Origin: Nitrososphaerota archaeon
Lineage (GTDB): Archaea; Thermoproteota; Nitrososphaeria_A; Caldarchaeales; Wolframiiraptoraceae
Length of the DNA stretch: 11,190 nt
Assembly: GCA_021157985.1 (NCBI GenBank)
Contig: JAGGVM010000090.1
Span: 1 to 11,190, forward strand
Direction: 5' to 3'
Position numbers and translations under genes: made by a program. The notes under the pieces are model-generated. The model was not told the DNA's origin, did no database searches, and saw only the letters and a program-made list of their open reading frames with translations. Shown here one piece after another: positions 1 to 6,670 of the stretch. Each line of letters opens with the position of its first letter. Position 1 is the first letter of the stretch.

Positions 1-3
1 ATC

Positions 4-507
4 ATGCTCCTAGACCTTAATTCCATGATCCTCCTTTACGCTGCTATTGGCGGCGGATACTTGGCTTGGATGATCCTCAAGCCTAAGCCTAATGCCGTCG
101 TATTAGAAAAGATCGGGGAGAACTTCTATCTCTCGAAAGCTTTCCACAACGAGAACTATCTCCAGCATAGGCGGGCAACTTACCCGATTCCAAGCACCTA
201 TAACTATTGGGTTCTACTCGGAAGAGGATTTATCCGATTCAGACTTAGATGGGTGAGGTTCTTCTACATTCACGATAGCGTTTTATCGAAAATAGAAGAG
301 GAGAGAAAGGGAGAGAATGAGGAAGTTATAGAAGCTAAGCCTGCCATTAATCAGCAGCTTATGAGCCGGTTCATCAGTAGCCAGACCTTGGAGAAACTGC
401 TTAGAGGCCTTACTATTCCTAAGACTACGTTGTTGTTCAATTTCTTGGCTGGAACCGGGGTAGGGGTTATGTTAGGCGTCATGCTGGCGAGGTGGTTAGT
501 GATATGA
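4..507 (+). CDS. Two-helix membrane protein of integrated element
   Basis: I do not recognise this 167-residue protein. A hydrophobic stretch at about residues 9-25 is followed by a basic and aromatic middle region rich in Arg, Tyr and Trp, then a charged Glu/Lys segment at about 95-110. A second Gly-rich hydrophobic helix closes the protein at about 142-167. The topology suggests a membrane protein with both ends anchored and a soluble loop of roughly 110 residues. The frame is open to the window edge, so the true start may lie upstream; ATG 4 and ATG 25 are both possible. Its stop codon overlaps the next gene's start in an ATGA junction, so the two are probably cotranslated. AT-richer composition and position beside the tRNA suggest a viral or plasmid gene. 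A structural or assembly role is only a guess. Confidence 0.7.
   Translation: MLLDLNSMILLYAAIGGGYLAWMILKPKPNAVVLEKIGENFYLSKAFHNENYLQHRRATYPIPSTYNYWVLLGRGFIRFRLRWVRFFYIHDSVLSKIEEERKGENEEVIEAKPAINQQLMSRFISSQTLEKLLRGLTIPKTTLLFNFLAGTGVGVMLGVMLARWLVI
489..495 (+). promoter_or_regulatory. Shine-Dalgarno deciding start at 504
   Basis: GAGGTGG lies inside the 3' end of the membrane-protein gene, eight bases before ATG 504. It overlaps the competing GTG at 492 and therefore argues for the downstream ATG. Confidence 0.5.
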
Positions 508-836
508 GTGAAGAGGATGAGCTTGGTAGTCTCCTAGTAGCCCTTGACTATCTGGCTAGGCCTACTGAAACTAATAGCCTATTCACGGTAGCTGATTTAG
601 ATACCCGGACAATAGTAGCGGCTGCAACCCTCCTAACCCTCGCTAAGGAGCTAGGCGATAAAACCCTTGAGGAATTCGTCAAGAACCTATTAGCCCTATC
701 CAGATCCAAGAAGCGGAGGGGAGCCAAGGAGCTTATCAACCTATTCAAGGCGGCTAGAACTAAGACCTATATCTCAACCATGCTGACCCGGAGCAAGCGG
801 ATAATGGTCGGAGAACATGCTGAGCCAGAGGAGTAA
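504..836 (+). CDS. Small hypothetical protein of integrated element
   Basis: An unrecognised, soluble, mostly helical protein of 110 residues. The N-terminus is acidic (MSEEDE), the middle is Leu/Ala-rich, a basic patch lies near SRSKKRRGAKEL, and the C-terminal tail is acidic. I chose ATG 504 over the in-frame GTG 492. ATG 504 forms an ATGA overlap with the preceding stop and has a GAGGTGG Shine-Dalgarno at 489-495, eight bases upstream; that same motif overlaps the GTG. No transmembrane segment or catalytic motif is visible. It lies between the membrane protein and the ATPase in one presumed transcription unit, so it may be an adaptor or structural partner; that is inference. Confidence 0.65.
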   Translation: MSEEDELGSLLVALDYLARPTETNSLFTVADLDTRTIVAAATLLTLAKELGDKTLEEFVKNLLALSRSKKRRGAKELINLFKAARTKTYISTMLTRSKRIMVGEHAEPEE

Positions 837-846
837 CCATATTTTG

Positions 847-864
847 ATGTTACAGGTGTAACAT
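847..864 (+). promoter_or_regulatory. Inverted repeat, putative operator before ATPase gene
   Basis: ATGTTAC, a 4-base spacer (AGGT), then GTAACAT form a perfect dyad with 7-bp arms. It sits in the 44-bp gap between two element genes, ending 3 bases before the Shine-Dalgarno. The GTTAC/GTAAC half-sites recur around the end of the ATPase gene (1536-1557 and 1582-1586). A DNA-binding site for an element regulator, or an RNA hairpin beside the ribosome site, are both possible. Confidence 0.4.
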
Positions 865-867
865 TTC

Positions 868-874
868 GGAGGTG
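868..874 (+). promoter_or_regulatory. Strong Shine-Dalgarno of ATPase gene
   Basis: GGAGGTG is followed by a 6-base spacer and GTG 881. The in-frame GTG at 872 lies within this motif, so the longer start is unlikely. Confidence 0.6.
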
Positions 875-880
875 GGAAAG

Positions 881-1561
881 GTGCTGGTTTTAAGTAAGTT
901 GATTGAGGCTAATCATTATCGTAATCAGTTCGGGTTATTCGTGGTTTATGGTCAGCAGGGGATAGGTAAGAGCGTCTATACGATTCTGGCTCTTAAGGAG
1001 CTTGGCTTGGATTGGAAAACGCACCTGTATTTTAGGCCTGAGGAGTTCTTGGGTAGAATTAGGGAGGCTTATTATAGGCAGCAGAAGCTTAAGGTCTTAG
1101 CGATAGATGATGCCGGTTTTGGGTTATTCGCTTATAATTGGAATAAGCCGTTTGTCAAGGCTTTCGTGAAATTCCTTAACGTTGCTAGAACCGTTATGAG
1201 CAATATCATCCTAACGACTCCTAACCCCTCTATGCTTGTTAAGAAGATAACGGCTTTAGACGCCATATTCATCAAGGTCATGCGTGATGGATCGCCTTCT
1301 AAGGATGGGATTTATCGGAGGCTGGCTAAGGGCTACCGCAACATAATGCTGCCCTCAGGCTCACGGATGGTTAAGCTAGTATTCGAAGACCGGTTTAAGG
1401 CATATCTGCCAGATGATGAATTCCAAGAATATCAAGAATATCGCTATGGCTACGTAGGCGATTCCGTTGACGAACTATTTAGAACCCTACCCTCCCTATA
1501 TACAGACGTAAGTAATAATACTATACGGGAAAGAGGCGTTACTGGAGACAGTAACGCTTAA
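881..1561 (+). CDS. P-loop ATPase of integrated virus or plasmid
   Basis: A P-loop NTPase of about 226 residues, predicted to be soluble. The Walker A motif is GQQGIGKS at about residues 25-32, and the Walker B motif is KVLAIDDAG near 71-79. A likely sensor-type segment, IILTTPNPS, lies near 108-116 and is preceded by the NVAR sequence. Beyond the core is an Arg/Lys-rich region and a Tyr/Glu-rich tail (FQEYQEYRYGY). The size and single-domain layout fit the small ATPases that archaeal viruses and plasmids use for DNA packaging, replication initiation or transport; I cannot tell which. GTG 881 was chosen because the Shine-Dalgarno at 868-874 is correctly spaced for it. The stop codon lies in a hairpin-forming inverted repeat, just before the next small gene. 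Confidence 0.75.
   Translation: MLVLSKLIEANHYRNQFGLFVVYGQQGIGKSVYTILALKELGLDWKTHLYFRPEEFLGRIREAYYRQQKLKVLAIDDAGFGLFAYNWNKPFVKAFVKFLNVARTVMSNIILTTPNPSMLVKKITALDAIFIKVMRDGSPSKDGIYRRLAKGYRNIMLPSGSRMVKLVFEDRFKAYLPDDEFQEYQEYRYGYVGDSVDELFRTLPSLYTDVSNNTIRERGVTGDSNA
1534..1559 (+). repeat. Hairpin-forming inverted repeat at ATPase stop codon
   Basis: GCGTTACTG, a GAGA loop, then CAGTAACGC give a perfect 9-bp stem at 1536-1557. One G-U and one A-U pair extend it to 1534-1559. GAGA is a GNRA-type tetraloop, so a stable RNA hairpin is plausible. No U-run follows, so it is not an obvious terminator. CAGTAACG is repeated at 1580-1587. It may be an mRNA processing or regulatory structure, or a protein-binding dyad. 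Confidence 0.5.
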
Positions 1562-1574
1562 GGAGAGCGTGGCC

Positions 1575-1864
1575 ATGAGCAGTAACGTGACAGGACTCCT
1601 AACCGAGTGGGAGCGTAAAACCCTACTAGACAAACTCCACGGAATAAAAGTTAAACCCGAACACCTCCGAGCCGTAAAATACCGGGTCAAAAACGCCTAG
1701 AACAAGCCTACAAAGACCTCCAACTAATCAGAACAATATGGCCAGAACTCATAACAGAAACAACAGAAATGGTGCGGCCGGCGGGATTTGAACCCGCGAC
1801 CGCTGGCTCGGAAGGCCAGCGTCCTTCCAGGCTAGACGACGGCCGCTCGTTTTTCTCTTTTTGA
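1575..1864 (+). pseudogene. Frameshifted att-spanning gene, possible integrase N-terminal fragment
   Basis: ATG 1575 follows an AAGGAGAG Shine-Dalgarno and encodes 41 residues (containing LLTEWERKTLLDKL), stopping at 1698-1700. In the -1 frame the protein continues smoothly as KRLEQAYKDLQLIRTIWPEL, then reads through the tRNA-Gly antisense strand to a TGA at 1862-1864. The junction is the A5 run at 1689-1693 (C AAA AAC). Joined, it gives about 96 residues, with a helical basic pattern unbroken across the junction. The tRNA-derived part contains VRPAGFEPAT, comparable to the tRNA-encoded segment in SSV-type split integrases (SSV1 has PPGFEPGTSG). It could therefore be the N-terminal piece of a recombinase split by integration, or a small DNA-binding protein. 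The shift may be a mutation, a sequencing error or programmed slippage. No recombinase catalytic residues are present. Confidence 0.5.
1770..1846 (-). tRNA. tRNA-Gly (anticodon UCC)
   Basis: On the - strand a complete cloverleaf folds. The acceptor stem GCGGCCG/CGGCCGC has 7 pairs. The D arm (GUCU with AGGAC, one G-U pair) has G18-G19 in its loop. The anticodon stem CUGGC/GCCAG closes the loop CUUCCGA, giving anticodon UCC at 1810-1812. The variable loop has 5 bases, and the T arm is GCGGG-UUCAAAU-CCCGC. The discriminator is A and CCA is encoded at 1770-1772. There is no intron. It reads GGA and, by wobble, related Gly codons. The 3' end points toward the AT-rich left arm, making it the likely chromosomal attachment site of the integrated element, with the tRNA left intact on this side. 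Confidence 0.95.
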
Positions 1865-1870
1865 AGCCGG

Positions 1871-1878
1871 TATTTTTG
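1871..1878 (-). promoter_or_regulatory. Candidate TATA box of tRNA-Gly
   Basis: On the - strand, CAAAAATA lies about 25-32 bases upstream of the tRNA 5' end, the spacing expected for an archaeal TATA box. The region is generally A-rich on this strand, which lowers specificity. Read on the + strand, the same T5 runs (1850-1854, 1858-1862, 1873-1877) could instead help terminate transcripts leaving the element. Confidence 0.35.
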
Positions 1879-1942
1879 CTTTTAGGATTCGCGGGGTATT
1901 AGCTGGGGCTTTTCGGGGGATTTCCACTTTCGGGGAAGTCTC

Positions 1943-1954
1943 TTAGATAAATTA
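1943..1954 (+). promoter_or_regulatory. TATA-like box of the replication operon
   Basis: TTAGATAAATTA is the only strongly AT-rich element in the G-rich 1900-1980 segment. It is centred about 32 bp before ATG 1981, which predicts a leaderless or nearly leaderless transcript for the gins-mcm-hel308 operon. No Shine-Dalgarno precedes the ATG, consistent with that. Confidence 0.45.
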
Positions 1955-1980
1955 AGTGGTCTTCGGGTTATTGGGTTGGG

Positions 1981-2511
1981 ATGTCGGCGCGGATCGTTGC
2001 GGACGAGTTCAGGCAAATGCTTAGGAGGGTTGAGGTCGGGTTTGAGAACTCCTTGGACGAGGTGTCGATGCTCAGGGATGTTCAGAAGCTCTCCCTGCCC
2101 TCCGGGGTCATCGAGGGGATTAAGGCGGGGACGAATCTGAGGATTTATAGGTGGATAGCCAGGAAACTAATCGAGAAAGATCTAGCGAAGCCCGTTGAAG
2201 ACGTGCTCGATATCAAGTCGATCCTCCAGCTCAGGTGGAAGGAGAGAAATAGCCCGGCCGAGCTTCAGCCTCTCCCCAAGTACTTCTATCTAAGGGCTAG
2301 GGAAAGCCTTCGAAGAAAGGATTCCGAAATAGCTCCCCATCTGAAGGACATTTACTCTCTGAGGCTCACGAAGATAATGAACCTGGTTTCCAAGCGCGTT
2401 CCCGAGTCGGCTGTCGGCAACCTGACCGAGGAGGAGAAGGTTCTCTACGAATGCCTCCTGAGCGTGGTCGATGCGTGGTACGACTTCATCGAGGGAGGTG
2501 ATGAAAAGTGA
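1981..2511 (+). CDS. GINS complex subunit, probably Gins23-type
   Basis: Archaeal GINS subunit of 176 residues, a component of the CMG-like replicative helicase that stimulates MCM and links it to Cdc45/GAN and primase. The first part (about 1-80) looks like the small B domain and contains YRWIARKLIEKDLA, which fits the RW-A--L pattern I associate with archaeal GINS proteins. The remainder (about 85-176) is the helical A domain, with SPAELQPLPKYFYLRARESL followed by helices rich in Leu and Arg. The B-before-A order, and location directly upstream of mcm as reported for gins23 in Sulfolobus, favour Gins23 over Gins51; the ELQPL-FY segment also resembles Gins51. The gene overlaps mcm by 4 nt (GTGA). 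Confidence 0.75.
   Translation: MSARIVADEFRQMLRRVEVGFENSLDEVSMLRDVQKLSLPSGVIEGIKAGTNLRIYRWIARKLIEKDLAKPVEDVLDIKSILQLRWKERNSPAELQPLPKYFYLRARESLRRKDSEIAPHLKDIYSLRLTKIMNLVSKRVPESAVGNLTEEEKVLYECLLSVVDAWYDFIEGGDEK
2494..2502 (+). promoter_or_regulatory. Shine-Dalgarno of mcm inside gins
   Basis: GGAGGTGAT lies five bases before GTG 2508, within the 3' end of the GINS gene. It supports the GTG start and coupled translation. Confidence 0.6.
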
Positions 2512-4517
2512 GCGTCGAGCCCGAGATCGAGGAAGCATTGACGAACTTCTTCAAGCAGGAGAAGTATCGAGCGCTCATAGCCAACGCCGCCGCTCAGAGA
2601 AAGCAGTCTATCCTCGTAGACCACAGCGACCTAATCTCCTTCGATGAAAAGCTCAGCCACCTGATAGTCGAGGAGCCGACGAAATACCTGCCGGCGCTCG
2701 ACAAAGCCGCCTACAGACAGCTTCAAGTCGAGGACCCCGAATACGCTTCGACGGTCACGGAGTTCAAGGCGAGGATCTTCAACCTCCCGGACAGGATCCC
2801 GATACGGGATATCCGGGCCGCGCATCTCCGGAAGCTCATATCGATTGACGGCATAATGGTAAGGGCCAGCGCGATCAGACCTCTCCTGAAAGTCGCGACC
2901 TTCAGGTGCATGAACTGCGGAGCGAAGTATAGGATCCCGCAGGACTCGCCGAGGATAACTCCTCCGGATAGGTGTCCTAGATGCAGGAAGACTAAATTCG
3001 AGCTGATCCCCGAGGAGAGCGAGTATATAGACTTCCAGCTCGTGGGGATTCAGGAGAAGCCCGAAGACCTCCCCCCAGGCCAGCTTCCCAGGATAATAGA
3101 CGTGGGATTGAAGGGAGATATAGTTGACCTGGCCAGGCCGGGGGATAGGGTTATCGTTACAGGAATTCTGCAGGCTATCCAAGATCGGGGACCCGATTCT
3201 CTGAGGAAGACCTCGAAGATGTACCTCGAGGCCGTGAGCATAGAGACTGCGAGCAAGGAGCCGGAGACCCTCGTCATAACGCCCGAAGAAGAGAAGATGT
3301 TCAAGGAGATGGCGAAGGATCCTGAGATCCATAAGAAGCTCGTCGAATCCATCGCGCCGAGCATCCACGGCCTTGAACACGTCAAGAAAGCCGTCATGCT
3401 CCTACTCTTCGGAGGAAAATCGAAACAGTATCCCGATGGAACGAAGGTGAGAGGAGATATCCACGTCCTCCTCGTCGGAGACCCGGGAACTGGGAAGAGC
3501 CAACTGCTGAAATACGTGGCGGCTATGGCGCCTAGAGGGGTCTATACTTCTGGGAGGGGTTCTACTGCGGCTGGGTTGACCGCGGCGGTGGTCAGGGATA
3601 AGACCGGTGGAATGATGCTTGAGGCAGGCGCCCTAGTTCTAGCGGATATGGGGGTGGCCTGCATAGATGAGATCGATAAGATGAGACCTGAGGACAGGGT
3701 CGCCATCCACGAGGCCATGGCCCAGCAGACGATAAGCATAGCTAAGGGAGGAATAGTCGCGACCCTCAACGCGAGGACCTCGATCCTGGCCGCGGCCAAC
3801 CCGGTTCTAGGCAGATACGACCCGTATAGGAGCTTCACCGATAACGTCGATCTCCCGATAACGATTCTCTCGAGATTCGACTTGATCTTCGTTCTCCGAG
3901 ACGAGCCCGACCCGGGTAGAGATGAGAAGCTCGCCGAGCACATCCTAGGACTTCAATCGAGATCCGTGGCCGTCACCGCTCCACCTATAAAGCCCGAGAT
4001 CCTCAGGAAGTATATCGCTTATGCGAAGCGCGTTCAGCCCGAGCTCACCCCCGCGGCGGCCAAGCTCATAAAGCAGTTCTACCTTCAGATGAGATCCATT
4101 TATCAGCAGACCTCAACCGTCGCAATAACTGCGAGGCAGCTTGAATCCCTGATAAGGCTCGCGGAAGCGAGGGCCAGGGCGGCTCTAAGAGACTACGTAA
4201 CCGAGGAGGACGTGCTCGACGTGATCGACCTGATGAAGCGGAGTCTCGCCGAGGTCGGAATAGATGTCGAGACCGGTAAGCCGGATATAGATGTGATCCT
4301 CACGGGAAAGCCTAAGAGCATGAGAGACAAGTTCGTAATCCTCTTGGACACGATCCGGGAGTTCCAGGAGGAGAAGGGATACGCTGAGGACGAGGAGATA
4401 AGGGAGGCGCTTAGGGAGAAGGGGCTATCGGACGCCGAGATAGGGAAGCTGCTCAGCAGGCTTCTCTCCGATGGAAAGATCTTTAGCCCGAAGCCCGGAG
4501 TCTATAGGCTGACCTAG
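2508..4517 (+). CDS. mcm: Replicative helicase MCM
   Basis: Full-length archaeal MCM of 669 residues, the ATP-driven 3'-5' helicase that forms a hexamer around DNA at the fork. The N-terminal domain (to about 270) includes an OB fold with a Cys4 zinc site (C134, C137, C156, C159). The AAA+ core has Walker A GDPGTGKS at 324-331 and Walker B CIDEID with D387/E388. Sensor 1 is N431 and the arginine finger is SRFD with R456. A winged-helix domain occupies about 595-669. There is no intein, though some archaeal MCMs carry one. The start is GTG with a good Shine-Dalgarno in the upstream GINS gene. It lies between gins and hel308, coupling helicase loading factors with a fork-repair helicase. Confidence 0.97.
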   Translation: MSVEPEIEEALTNFFKQEKYRALIANAAAQRKQSILVDHSDLISFDEKLSHLIVEEPTKYLPALDKAAYRQLQVEDPEYASTVTEFKARIFNLPDRIPIRDIRAAHLRKLISIDGIMVRASAIRPLLKVATFRCMNCGAKYRIPQDSPRITPPDRCPRCRKTKFELIPEESEYIDFQLVGIQEKPEDLPPGQLPRIIDVGLKGDIVDLARPGDRVIVTGILQAIQDRGPDSLRKTSKMYLEAVSIETASKEPETLVITPEEEKMFKEMAKDPEIHKKLVESIAPSIHGLEHVKKAVMLLLFGGKSKQYPDGTKVRGDIHVLLVGDPGTGKSQLLKYVAAMAPRGVYTSGRGSTAAGLTAAVVRDKTGGMMLEAGALVLADMGVACIDEIDKMRPEDRVAIHEAMAQQTISIAKGGIVATLNARTSILAAANPVLGRYDPYRSFTDNVDLPITILSRFDLIFVLRDEPDPGRDEKLAEHILGLQSRSVAVTAPPIKPEILRKYIAYAKRVQPELTPAAAKLIKQFYLQMRSIYQQTSTVAITARQLESLIRLAEARARAALRDYVTEEDVLDVIDLMKRSLAEVGIDVETGKPDIDVILTGKPKSMRDKFVILLDTIREFQEEKGYAEDEEIREALREKGLSDAEIGKLLSRLLSDGKIFSPKPGVYRLT

Positions 4518-4537
4518 CGAGGCGTGGAGTCGAGACC

Positions 4538-6670
4538 TTGCTCGTCGACGAGCTGCCGGTCCCAGAGTTCATGAAGAAGAACCTGAGGGAAGCGGGGATA
4601 ATCGAGCTTTACCCGCCTCAAGTGAAAGCAATCCAGGCGGGGGTGCTGGATGGAAAGAACATAGTGCTCGCGACGCCGACCGCGTCCGGGAAAACGCTCG
4701 TCGCCCTCCTCGCGGCGTCCCTCCACCTGGCCAGGGGCGGGAAAGTTCTCTACCTCGTCCCCCTCAGGGCTCTCGCATCAGAGAAGATAGAAGATTGTAG
4801 GCGTTTTCTCTCTAAGGGATCCGGGTTCCGCGCCGCGATCTCCACGGGAGACTACGACTCGACCGATCCATGGCTCGCCGACTACGACGTCATAGTCTCC
4901 ACGAATGAAAAAGCCGACAGCCTGCTGAGGCATAGAGCTCCTTGGATGGATGATCTCAGCCTCGTCATACTCGATGAGCTCCACTTGCTCGGAGATCAAG
5001 ATAGAGGGCCGACCCTCGAGATGGTTGTGACGAAGCTTAGGAGAAGGCTTCACGACGTCCAGATAATAGGGTTAAGCGCGACGATAAGCAACGCGGAGGA
5101 GATAGCGGAATGGTTGGATGCGAGGCCGGTGATCTCGGAGTGGAGGCCGGTCCCCCTGAAGGAAGGCGTTCTAATGGGAAATAAGATAGAGTTCGCGGAT
5201 GGAGAGGTGAAGAGGCTTGAGGACCTGCATGAAAACGTGATAGTGAACGCCGTCTTGAACACGGTGACCGAGGGAGGCCAAGCCTTGGTCTTCGCCCTAA
5301 CGAGGCGGAGGGCCGAGCAATACGCGGCCAAGATAGCGAAAGCCTTCAACGAGAGAATCGACCTCCTCGCGCCGGCCGAGCGGGAAAAGCTCGAGGAATA
5401 CTCTGAGAAAGTATTGGCCTCGGATAGGAGCAGCTTCTCCGAGAACCTCGCGAACATGATCGCGGCGGGCGCGGCCTTTCACCACGCAGGGCTCTCACAC
5501 AACCATAGATCAATAATCGAGGAAGCATTCAGGAAAAAGATCTTAAAAGCCATAGCGGCGACCCCGACCCTCGCCGCAGGAGTAAACCTCCCGGCCAGGC
5601 TCGTCCTATTAACAGAGCTCAGGAGATATCAGGTGGGATATGGATCGCAAGCGATCCCCGTTCTCGAGTATAAGCAGTTTTGCGGGAGGGCTGGGAGACC
5701 GGGATTCGACGAGGTAGGCTACGCGGTGACCGTGGCCAGGAGAAGATCCGATAAGGAGTATATTTTCAAGAGGTATGTTTTCGGGCAGCCTGAGAGGATA
5801 AGATCGGAGCTCGCATCCGAGAAGCACCTGAGAACCCACGTCCTAGCCACCATAGCGTCGGAGGAGGCGGAAGACTTGGACGAGCTCATGGACTTCTTCA
5901 ACGGCACGTTTCTAGCCCATCTCTACGGGGTTCAAGTGATTGAAGGGCTGATAATGGATACCCTGGAGTTTCTGAGAAACGCGGAGTTCATCGAGATCTC
6001 TGGAGACGACGTTAAAGCGACGCCGCTCGGCAGAAGGGTCTCCCAGCTCTACATCGATCCCTTAACCGCGGTGAAGCTTCTCGAGATATTCAGGGAAGCC
6101 GAGCGAGCATCGACGTTCGGATTGATCCACGCAATAGCGCTCACCCCGGACGTGCCCACGATCCCGATGAAAAAGTTCTCGGAAAAGCTTCTCGAGGAAG
6201 AGATAGAGGTCAGGCGAGACGGGTTAATGGCCCCGCTTCCCGACCCGGAGGAAGAAGCCTACGATGAATACCTCGACGCCGTCAGGATCTCGCTCGTCCT
6301 AGAGGCATGGATAAACGAGGTTTCCGAGCCTGAGATCTATGAGCGCTTTGGGGTTCAACCTGGAGATCTAGCCGGGTTGAGGGAGAAGGCGAGCTGGATA
6401 GCCTACGCCGCCTCCCAGATAGCGAAGGTCGCGGGCTTTAGGCAGTTCGTGAAACCCTTCAGCGTTCTCAGCGAGCGAATACGGCATGGAGTAAGAGACG
6501 AGCTGCTTCCGCTCGTCAGGCTTAGGGGGGTTGGAAGAGTCCGGGCGAGAGCGCTTTACCAAGCCGGATACACCTCCCTCGAGAAGCTGAGAGAAGCCTC
6601 GGACGAAGAGCTCATGAGAATTCCCGGGATAGGGCCCTCGACGATAAAGATGATAAAGGAACAGCTCTAG
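4538..6670 (+). CDS. hel308: Ski2-like DNA helicase Hel308
   Basis: Superfamily 2 3'-5' DNA helicase of 710 residues, which acts at stalled forks and in recombination (homologue of metazoan HELQ). Visible motifs are the Q motif LYPPQVKAIQ, motif I TASGKT with K52, motif Ia LVPLRALASEK, motif II DELH at 146-149, motif III LSATISN and motif VI QFCGRAGRPG at 380-389. A winged helix and ratchet domain follow. The C-terminal domain has GVGRVRARALYQAG at 664-677, including the RxRAR-type autoinhibitory segment, and a helix-hairpin-helix with IPGIGPS. The start is TTG, 20 nt after the mcm stop, with GGAG at 4526-4529 as a weak Shine-Dalgarno; no better in-frame start is seen. The gene ends in a CTAG shared with the convergent phosphatase stop. 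Confidence 0.95.
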   Translation: MLVDELPVPEFMKKNLREAGIIELYPPQVKAIQAGVLDGKNIVLATPTASGKTLVALLAASLHLARGGKVLYLVPLRALASEKIEDCRRFLSKGSGFRAAISTGDYDSTDPWLADYDVIVSTNEKADSLLRHRAPWMDDLSLVILDELHLLGDQDRGPTLEMVVTKLRRRLHDVQIIGLSATISNAEEIAEWLDARPVISEWRPVPLKEGVLMGNKIEFADGEVKRLEDLHENVIVNAVLNTVTEGGQALVFALTRRRAEQYAAKIAKAFNERIDLLAPAEREKLEEYSEKVLASDRSSFSENLANMIAAGAAFHHAGLSHNHRSIIEEAFRKKILKAIAATPTLAAGVNLPARLVLLTELRRYQVGYGSQAIPVLEYKQFCGRAGRPGFDEVGYAVTVARRRSDKEYIFKRYVFGQPERIRSELASEKHLRTHVLATIASEEAEDLDELMDFFNGTFLAHLYGVQVIEGLIMDTLEFLRNAEFIEISGDDVKATPLGRRVSQLYIDPLTAVKLLEIFREAERASTFGLIHAIALTPDVPTIPMKKFSEKLLEEEIEVRRDGLMAPLPDPEEEAYDEYLDAVRISLVLEAWINEVSEPEIYERFGVQPGDLAGLREKASWIAYAASQIAKVAGFRQFVKPFSVLSERIRHGVRDELLPLVRLRGVGRVRARALYQAGYTSLEKLREASDEELMRIPGIGPSTIKMIKEQL

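Noticed and set aside
1424..1441. Tandem 9-bp repeat (CAAGAATAT twice)
   Set aside because: It lies in frame within the ATPase gene and simply encodes a repeated QEY; two copies are too few to suggest a functional repeat array.
1496..1690. Minus-strand open frame of 64 residues
   Set aside because: It overlaps the ATPase 3' end and the small + strand gene, shows no recognisable pattern, and has no ribosome site that I can see.
1850..1883. T-rich runs as a terminator for element transcripts
   Set aside because: Three T5 runs could terminate + strand transcription, but they equally form the A-rich promoter region of the - strand tRNA; evidence is too weak for a separate call.
2631..3380. Long minus-strand frame of 249 residues
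   Set aside because: It lies entirely opposite mcm, whose N-terminal domain and zinc site are clear; it is a shadow of codon bias in GC-rich coding sequence.
3477..3660. Possible intein site at the MCM Walker A
   Set aside because: Some archaeal MCM genes carry inteins, but the motifs here are contiguous and the protein has normal length, so none is present.
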